Origin: Methanobacteriota archaeon
GTDB taxonomy: Archaea; Thermoplasmatota; Poseidoniia; Poseidoniales; Thalassarchaeaceae
DNA: 39,636 nt
Direction of reading: 5' to 3'
Assembly (NCBI GenBank): GCA_002708695.1
Contig: PAOZ01000028.1
Span: forward strand, 1 to 39,636
The notes beneath the pieces are model-generated. The model made no database searches. It had not been told where the DNA came from and worked only from the letters and a program-made list of their open reading frames with translations. This document shows positions 34,521 through 39,636 of the stretch, in pieces. The position numbers were made by a program, and so were the translations under genes. Every line of letters begins with the position of its first letter. Position 1 is the stretch's first letter.

Positions 34521-34718
34521 ATGCCTAGGCGGAAGTATGGTCGCCTAACTAAACCTCTTGAGATTCCTCCTAAGGATAATTGTTCAAGATGTAGATCGGG
34601 AAAACATTGCCCCATTCCTGGACATAAGGGAAATGAGGTTAGAGCAAATAGACAATGGACTGGGCCAGAAGATATAGAGAAGCGCCATAATAAAAAACGT
34701 CCAGGTCAAAAGCGTTGA
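34521..34718 (+). CDS. Small basic cysteine-containing hypothetical protein
   Basis: 65 residues, very basic (MPRRKYGRLTKPLEIP at the start, EKRHNKKRPGQKR at the end). In the middle are CSRCRSGKHCPIPGH, where three cysteines and two histidines could bind one zinc ion. Its stop abuts the stop of the convergent Xer recombinase gene. The composition suggests nucleic-acid or ribosome binding; no family is recognised. The ATG at 34521 has no strong Shine-Dalgarno site. Confidence 0.65.
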   Translation: MPRRKYGRLTKPLEIPPKDNCSRCRSGKHCPIPGHKGNEVRANRQWTGPEDIEKRHNKKRPGQKR

Positions 34719-35771
34719 TTATTCTTCAATAGCGGCATTTTGTGCCCTATGGTAAATCTCTCTAAGAGTTTGGTCGCTAATGTCGAGATAAATTCGGGTA
34801 GTTTGAATATTTGAATGACCGAGTAGCCGTTGAATAGAAACTAAGTCAACTCCTCTCTCAAGTAGTCCAGTTGCAAAATTATGTCTCAATGTATGAGGGG
34901 TCAATCTAGATCTTGGAATATTTGCAGAATCGGCAATTGAATCCATCATTTTCTGAATATATCTTGGAGCAATTCGACTAGATCTTGTAGAAAGAAAAAC
35001 AGCATCACAATCTTCTCCAATAGGTTTTTTTGTTTCTATTTGCATTCTTCTAGAACCAAACCATGCGTTCATTGAATCAACTGTCTTTTGTGTAAAGAGA
35101 ACTAACCTGTCTTTGTTGCCTTTACCACCATAAATTCTTGCTGATTTATCTGATAAATCTAAATTATTCATGTCAAGAGCACACACTTCAGAGACTCGCA
35201 TTCCAGTATCTAATAGAAGAGTGATAATAGGGTCAGCAAGAGGATTTTGCGAATTAGACGCAGAGTTTCTAACGCGTTCTATTTCATCTCGTGTTAATGT
35301 TCTTGGCAATGGTCTTGTTCCACCCGGACGTTGAACCCAATCAGGTATTCGATGTCCTAAATATTTGAACAGATGCCCAATAGCTGCAATTCTTGCATTG
35401 ATTGTTGCAGGCCTTAAATTTGAGATTGATTGCACAAACAAATCCAATCTTCCATTATTTGGGTCACATCGATCGTGCATTTCGGAAATGGCCATTTCTT
35501 CAATTTCAACTTCTTCTTCGTTAGGCAATAGAATCATTGCAAATCTTTTCGCGGATGAAAGATAAGATCTAATTGTATGTTCACTTTTCTTTTCGGCTCG
35601 TAATTGTGTTTCCCATAATGAAATCCAAGGTAGATGCTGAATTCTAACGAGTCTAGATGGAAGGATTTGTCCCGTTCCTGTGAAATTTTGGTCAAAAGGT
35701 GTTGCTAAACGTCCGTGAGGGCCATTTGGTGACCATCCGCTCCGCTGTCGCTCGTTGTCCATGGGTCCCAT
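34719..35771 (-). CDS. Tyrosine recombinase, XerA/XerC/D-like
   Basis: 350 residues with both domains of the Xer group. The N-terminal SAM-like core-binding domain is at ~50-150 (WETQLRAEKKSEHTIRSYLSSAKRF). In the catalytic domain, GMRVSEVCALDMNNLDL (~190) carries the first arginine, GGKGNKDRLVLF the lysine, PHTLRHNFATGLLERG (~291) the histidine and second arginine, and GHSNIQTTRIYLDI (~325) the nucleophilic tyrosine. All are intact. Such enzymes resolve chromosome dimers at a dif site. No dif-like site, integrated element or cargo is adjacent, so a chromosomal role fits best. The start may be ATG 35771 or 35762. Confidence 0.9.
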   Translation of the reverse strand: MGPMDNERQRSGWSPNGPHGRLATPFDQNFTGTGQILPSRLVRIQHLPWISLWETQLRAEKKSEHTIRSYLSSAKRFAMILLPNEEEVEIEEMAISEMHDRCDPNNGRLDLFVQSISNLRPATINARIAAIGHLFKYLGHRIPDWVQRPGGTRPLPRTLTRDEIERVRNSASNSQNPLADPIITLLLDTGMRVSEVCALDMNNLDLSDKSARIYGGKGNKDRLVLFTQKTVDSMNAWFGSRRMQIETKKPIGEDCDAVFLSTRSSRIAPRYIQKMMDSIADSANIPRSRLTPHTLRHNFATGLLERGVDLVSIQRLLGHSNIQTTRIYLDISDQTLREIYHRAQNAAIEE

Positions 35772-35800
35772 CCCATCCCCGAAGGGCGATGTCGGATGGG
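35772..35800. repeat. Inverted repeat upstream of the recombinase gene
   Basis: cccatcc (35772-35778) and ggatggg (35794-35800) are perfect inverted arms separated by 15 bases. They lie directly before the recombinase start, so they could be an operator or mRNA hairpin. A second cccatcc overlaps the start region (35767-35773). Evidence is limited to the symmetry. Confidence 0.4.
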
Positions 35801-35856
35801 GGTGCTGTGTTTGAACCCTTCCTGACGATTCAAAGTAGTAGATGGAGTTTCTGAGT

Positions 35857-37017
35857 TTAACTCAATACTGCCGATGAATCGTCATTTCCTTCTATATGCG
35901 ATCTGATTGAATCTAGAGGCCCATACAAAACAATTTGATCATTTGGTTGTAAGATTAATTCTGGTTCTGGTGTCCAGATATTCTCTTTACCTCGAATAAT
36001 TGTTACAACATTTGCTTTGGGAGGAACTACTTCAGAAACAGACCTTCCAATGAATTGTGGCCATGTATTGAGGACCACAGTTACTGTACCAAAACCAGTT
36101 CTTCGTCTAACAATTTCATCTAAGTTTACAGATTGAATTTTATGTCGTTTAGAAATCATTTCAATAATATGTCCTGCAACGTTTACTCCTGAAGCCTTTT
36201 CGATACCCTCTAATCCTGGACTTGAATTAACTTCTAGAAGAATTGGGCCCATTCTTCCTTCTAACAAATCAACTCCTCCGACATCAATTCCTAAGTGATT
36301 TGCTGCATCTATTGCAACTTTAGCATATTCGTCTGGAAGATCGATTTGTTCAACTCTTCCCCCTAAGTGATAGTTTGATCTGAATTCACGTCCGTTTGAA
36401 ACTCTCCTCATTGCCGCAACAACTTTACCGCCTACTACAATAACTCTGATGTCTTTTCCATGACTTTCTTTGATATATTCTTGAACAAGTACGGTTTTTC
36501 TTTCTGCAATTAGTCTGTATACCATTTCTTTTGCTTGACGAATTGACCGAACTAAGAACACCCCGTCTCCTTGGGTTCCTTGGCTAGTTTTGACGATACA
36601 AGGAACTCCTCCGACACGCGAAATTGCTCTTTCAACATCTTTCCATGAAGTTACGAGAGCAGTTTTCGGAACAGGAACTCCTTTTTGAGAAAGGATTTGA
36701 CTCGCAGTTAATTTATCTCGGCTTCTTAGAATTGCGTCTGCACTATTTGCCACATAGATTCCCATTCGTTCAAATTGACGTACAACACGTACTCCTTCAA
36801 TTGTTACAGAATATCCGATTCGAGGGATTACAGCATCTACATCTAACGGCCAACCTTGGTGAATAACCTGACCATTCCGATCATCGAGAACTAAACTAGT
36901 CTCTAAGGGGTCTACAATTTCTACAAGCATGCCTGTAGCATCTGCTTCGTCTACTAGACGTCTAGTGCTATACAGCTGTGGGCCTCTGGATAGGATACAC
37001 AGTCTAGGCGCCCTCAT
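35857..37017 (-). CDS. RimK-like ATP-grasp ligase fused to a TrkA-C-like domain
   Basis: 386 residues. Residues ~1-290 match RimK-type ATP-grasp ligases: the pre-ATP-grasp region with VDAVIPRIGYSVT, then SRDKLTASQILSQKGVPVPKTAL, VKTSQGTQGDGVFLV (glycine-rich nucleotide loop), VLVQEYIKESHGKDIRVIVVG and the metal-binding ILLEVNSSPGLEGIE. The last ~80 residues (GFGTVTVVLNTWPQFIGRSVSEV ... PNDQIVLYGPL) look like a TrkA-C/RCK_C ligand-binding domain, as in potassium-channel regulators. RimK relatives add glutamate or related groups to proteins or cofactors; the substrate is not visible. The ATG has no obvious ribosome site, so it may be leaderless. Confidence 0.85.
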   Translation of the reverse strand: MRAPRLCILSRGPQLYSTRRLVDEADATGMLVEIVDPLETSLVLDDRNGQVIHQGWPLDVDAVIPRIGYSVTIEGVRVVRQFERMGIYVANSADAILRSRDKLTASQILSQKGVPVPKTALVTSWKDVERAISRVGGVPCIVKTSQGTQGDGVFLVRSIRQAKEMVYRLIAERKTVLVQEYIKESHGKDIRVIVVGGKVVAAMRRVSNGREFRSNYHLGGRVEQIDLPDEYAKVAIDAANHLGIDVGGVDLLEGRMGPILLEVNSSPGLEGIEKASGVNVAGHIIEMISKRHKIQSVNLDEIVRRRTGFGTVTVVLNTWPQFIGRSVSEVVPPKANVVTIIRGKENIWTPEPELILQPNDQIVLYGPLDSIRSHIEGNDDSSAVLS

Positions 37018-37102
37018 TAAGCCGCGACCAACTCGGTTCTGTTTTCAATCCATCCCTGTTTTTTGGGTTTTATTGAATACTAAAGGATGCTTCCGAGCAG
37101 AT

Positions 37103-38281
37103 ATGCAGCCCCCAAATGCTGCCCCATCAGTTCCTGCAGGGCCTACGTCCGCTCCTACATCTTTTGACCCAATTGCCGAGATGGAAGATAAGCGAAATAG
37201 AAAGGAAAAACGCGAACGTCAACTTGAGAATTTGAAATCAAGCCGTTCTTCTAAACGAATGAATGTGTACCTTACACTTGGAATTCTAACATTATTGTTT
37301 GGATTTTCATTTTTTCCTGTTTCTCAAGGAGACATATCTTCAAATCCTCATGAAACATTATCTGCAGAGGAGGTCACTGCTTGGATGGATCCGATGAGCC
37401 CTCAACACTGGACTCAAGAACAAATTGATGAGCGCGCTGAGTCAAAAATTTGGGATGGTAGTGATTTTAATGCTGGCTCTTTTGAGCAAGATTTGAATTT
37501 AGGAATCTGGCAACCATTTGAACTTGGCCCATTGAATGATGTTCAAGTAAAAATAACACTCAAAGGCTACAGATTCGATGGAAGAAACACCTCGTTTAAT
37601 GTGGGTTTATTTTATGCTCCTAACGGATGCGATTCTTTGCCAACAACTGAGATTGTTTGGAACAGAGATTCTCCTTCACGAACTACAGTAATGGATACTC
37701 CTGAATCTCCAGCACTTCCAGCAGGAGGTACCCATGAAGTCACATTAACCGTCAAACCTGGACGCTATTGCTTAATTTTCCAGTATTTAGATTCGCAAGA
37801 TTATTCACATCCTTCTTGGTCAAGCACACAACAATTTTGGAAGGCAACAGTAGATTCTGAAGTAGATATGTTTTGGCCTAGAGCATTTCTTCTTCCATTG
37901 TGTGTTTTGATTTTGCCGTTGTTTATTGCATCAGTAATGGGTGCGCAAAAAGCGGGTAAAGCATTCAAAGAAGTAAGATATCCAGAATCATCTACTAAGA
38001 GTACTGAAGAGCAAGTAATGGATGCTGCTGAAGCTGAAAGAGCAATGGGAATGGACTTGTCAACAGGTTCTGAAGGAGTTGATGAAGTCGAGGAAACTTC
38101 TGATGAAGAACCAACAGAAGAAGCAGAATTAGAATCAGAAAACGTAGAGAGTCAATCACAGCCTGAATCTACTGAATCAACTTCTGATTCTGGTTCTGGT
38201 GCCTCTCAGTATACTGATGAGCAACTTTTAGCTGCAGGTTGGACAGCAGAGCAAATAGCTCAGATGCGCGGTAATTCCTAA
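37103..38281 (+). CDS. Two-helix membrane protein with exported domain and C-terminal GWT motif
   Basis: The start is ATG 37103 (MQPPNAAPS); the track's 36929 start overlaps the divergent RimK gene and gives an odd N-terminus. The 392-residue product has a proline-rich, then charged cytoplasmic start (KRNRKEKRERQLENLKSS). A membrane helix (VYLTLGILTLLFGFSFFPVS) and an exported beta-rich domain to ~residue 255 follow, then a second helix (FLLPLCVLILPLFIASVMG). A long acidic low-complexity tail ends in YTDEQLLAAGWTAEQIAQMRG, a helix-turn-helix-sized element that may bind a partner. No enzyme motif. It precedes the SAP protein on the same strand by ~90 bp. Confidence 0.82.
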   Translation: MQPPNAAPSVPAGPTSAPTSFDPIAEMEDKRNRKEKRERQLENLKSSRSSKRMNVYLTLGILTLLFGFSFFPVSQGDISSNPHETLSAEEVTAWMDPMSPQHWTQEQIDERAESKIWDGSDFNAGSFEQDLNLGIWQPFELGPLNDVQVKITLKGYRFDGRNTSFNVGLFYAPNGCDSLPTTEIVWNRDSPSRTTVMDTPESPALPAGGTHEVTLTVKPGRYCLIFQYLDSQDYSHPSWSSTQQFWKATVDSEVDMFWPRAFLLPLCVLILPLFIASVMGAQKAGKAFKEVRYPESSTKSTEEQVMDAAEAERAMGMDLSTGSEGVDEVEETSDEEPTEEAELESENVESQSQPESTESTSDSGSGASQYTDEQLLAAGWTAEQIAQMRGNS

Positions 38282-38355
38282 TATTGTAAAAAATCGCATT
38301 CTTTTGCACCTATAGTGCAACGGTTTGATAGCGACGCGTGATGACATCAGCATGC

Positions 38356-38364
38356 AAGGAGGTG
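38356..38364 (+). promoter_or_regulatory. Strong Shine-Dalgarno site of the SAP-domain gene
   Basis: AAGGAGGTG lies about six bases before ATG 38371, a near-perfect complement of the 16S 3' end. It fixes that start and indicates strong leadered translation, unlike several neighbours without such a site. Confidence 0.8.
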
Positions 38365-38370
38365 CAGTAC

Positions 38371-39636
38371 ATGGATCGTCAAGAACTTGAATCGATGACT
38401 GTTGTTGAGTTAAAAAAACTCCTTGAAGAAAGCAGTCTATCGAAATCAGGAAGAAAATCTGAATTAATTGATAGATTGTTAGAATCGTCTTTAACTCTTA
38501 ATGATGATGATGATTTTCTTATTCTTGAAGAAGAAGATATTGAGGAAAAAGTGGAGATTGAAGTTGATTCTGCATCTTCACCCTCCAAAGAAGAAGAAAT
38601 TGAAGTAATGGAAGCGACAATACTTGATGCTGTATTAGTTGAAGAAGAGTTACCATCAGAAAAACCGACCCTCAAATTGCGCGAAGAACCTCCCAAGAAA
38701 AGCGAGCCGATGATTGAAATCAAAATTCATGCTGGAAAACCCCGCAAGGCGGTAGTTCTTGGAATTATATTACTTGGAGCCATTGTAGCTGGGGGAGGAT
38801 ATTGGTGGACATGGGTTCAAGATCAACAATCCTTCACATCTGAACCATCTCGATATGGTGATTCGATGACATTTACTATGACAGATGGCCAGATTTCTGC
38901 TACAGGAGATGAGATGGTAGAATTATTGAGAGAAAATACAGGTGATGCTCTAGAAAAGGCATGTGGTGATTTGGAAGTTGCAATGAGCGGTACGGGGGCA
39001 ATGTCTTTCAGAAATGCTCCATCTTCTGAAATTTCGAATCCAAATGATCACACATATTCTGGTTCTGCTGAATCTATTGATGGGTATGGAAGGGTTCATT
39101 TGACTGCAGAAAGGAGTATTTCGTATGATCTAAATGTGGATTTAAGTGGACGAACATGGACTACAGATGGTAGCAAATGTAGCAATAGTTTGCAATGGGA
39201 AATGAATAGTAATTCAGTTGCAATTTCCTCTGTTTCTTGGGAAGAATTGACTGAGGAAACAACGATTAAATCAGTTTCATCATTGAATTTTCGTACTCCA
39301 GATAATGATCAGACGCGAGTAGATGCAGTATCATTTGGAGGTACCGGAGTATCCGCAATTGATGGAATTTTACCATTTTTATTACAGCCAGCCATTCCAA
39401 TGGATTTGTACGACTCTTTAGGTACTACCTTGATTGAGCCGGGGACCTCGGGAGAGGTGAATGGTTGGAATTATGTAATCAAGGAATCTCAAAGAGTGGA
39501 TGGCCAATTAGTCATTCCAATTGATTTGGAACAACCATCGATTAACTCTTGTCTAGGACATGCTAGAATGTCTTTACAAATTGTTGAGGGTAATCCTTGG
39601 CCTGTTGAACAACATGTTGATATTTTAATCAATAAA
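38371..39636 (+). CDS. SAP-domain membrane protein with exported domain (3' end outside window)
   Basis: The frame is open for 422 codons to the window edge, so it is not in the ORF track. Residues ~8-38 (MTVVELKKLLEESSLSKSG, then RKSELIDRLLES) form a SAP domain, a helix-turn-helix usually binding DNA or RNA. An acidic linker (DDDDFLILEEEDIEEK) and a basic stretch lead to one membrane helix (AVVLGIILLGAIVAGGGYWW, ~125-145). An exported domain of at least 275 residues follows, with cysteines that may pair (GSKCSNS; INSCLGHAR) and no known family. A cytoplasmic SAP domain on a membrane anchor suggests a tether between DNA and the cell surface, which is inference. Confidence 0.82.
   Translation, partial: MDRQELESMTVVELKKLLEESSLSKSGRKSELIDRLLESSLTLNDDDDFLILEEEDIEEKVEIEVDSASSPSKEEEIEVMEATILDAVLVEEELPSEKPTLKLREEPPKKSEPMIEIKIHAGKPRKAVVLGIILLGAIVAGGGYWWTWVQDQQSFTSEPSRYGDSMTFTMTDGQISATGDEMVELLRENTGDALEKACGDLEVAMSGTGAMSFRNAPSSEISNPNDHTYSGSAESIDGYGRVHLTAERSISYDLNVDLSGRTWTTDGSKCSNSLQWEMNSNSVAISSVSWEELTEETTIKSVSSLNFRTPDNDQTRVDAVSFGGTGVSAIDGILPFLLQPAIPMDLYDSLGTTLIEPGTSGEVNGWNYVIKESQRVDGQLVIPIDLEQPSINSCLGHARMSLQIVEGNPWPVEQHVDILINK

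Noticed and set aside
34719-35771. Recombinase as the integrase of a mobile element
   Set aside because: Housekeeping genes flank both sides, no terminal repeats or cargo genes are visible, and the domain layout fits a chromosomal Xer protein.
35800-35830. gtgtttgaaccc, resembling a tRNA T-loop beside the recombinase gene, a possible attachment-site remnant
   Set aside because: The flanking bases do not form a T-stem, no acceptor arm is present and no duplicated copy exists in the window.
38307-38319. Short hairpin gcac-ctata-gtgc before the SAP gene
   Set aside because: A four-base stem is expected by chance and no T-run follows; not called a terminator.

Overview
Organism: the window looks like an AT-rich, gene-dense euryarchaeal chromosome, most plausibly a Marine Group II (Ca. 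Poseidoniales) relative. This assignment is an inference. It rests on an archaeal information-processing set (flap endonuclease FEN-1, Sec61-beta/SecG, TrmG10-type tRNA methyltransferase, archaeal NSUN enzyme, Lrp/AsnC regulator, XerA-like recombinase) mixed with bacterial-looking metabolic genes (AceE-type pyruvate dehydrogenase, fused RibD, aerobic haem-copper oxidase). It is also supported by many secreted or membrane-anchored proteins with acidic, low-complexity tails. Ribosome binding sites, where present, match GGAGGTGA. No 16S rRNA is in the window to settle the lineage.  Layout: 1-3273 (minus strand) holds an edge-truncated protein with a repetitive tail, an RDD membrane protein and a UPF1/IGHMBP2-type helicase. 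3409-6027 (plus) is a three-gene overlapping cluster: zinc-ribbon protein, GNAT acetyltransferase and NodB-type deacetylase. 6024-8729 (minus) is aceE. 8862-10328 (plus) has a tiny histone-H1-like (Hc1-like) gene absent from the ORF track, a hypothetical protein, and a membrane protein that appears split by a one-base frameshift. 10361-14602 (minus) has a polytopic membrane protein, FEN-1 and a secreted/membrane protein. 14673-15785 is the TrmG10-like methylase, followed by tRNA-Arg(TCG), ribD (minus), a lipid-kinase-like gene (plus), a lipoprotein (minus) and tRNA-Ser(TGA). 19853-24490 (minus) is a complete cytochrome oxidase operon in the order II-I-III-IV. In it, subunit I carries an extra exported N-terminal domain with a CxCH motif. 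24729-25232 is a stand-alone TOPRIM protein. 25239-31370 (minus) has a RapA/SNF2 helicase, an Lrp regulator, a membrane protein and an NSUN methyltransferase. 31447-34718 has membrane, small and DNA-binding proteins (SecG, an HhH/Lys-Ala-rich protein). 34719-37017 (minus) has the Xer recombinase and a RimK-like ATP-grasp protein fused to a TrkA-C domain. 37103-39636 (plus) has two membrane proteins, the last one with an N-terminal SAP domain and cut by the window edge.  How the genes work together: AceE (acetyl-CoA from pyruvate) and the oxidase operon point to an aerobic heterotroph, with RibD supplying flavin precursors. Several genes act on nucleic acids (two helicases, FEN-1, TOPRIM, Xer, Hc1-like, HhH-KA protein, SAP protein). 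Two RNA methylases and two tRNAs belong to translation. Convergent gene pairs are packed so tightly that some stop codons overlap or abut. I saw no CRISPR array, insertion sequence, rRNA or replication origin. No gap between genes exceeds about 240 bases.
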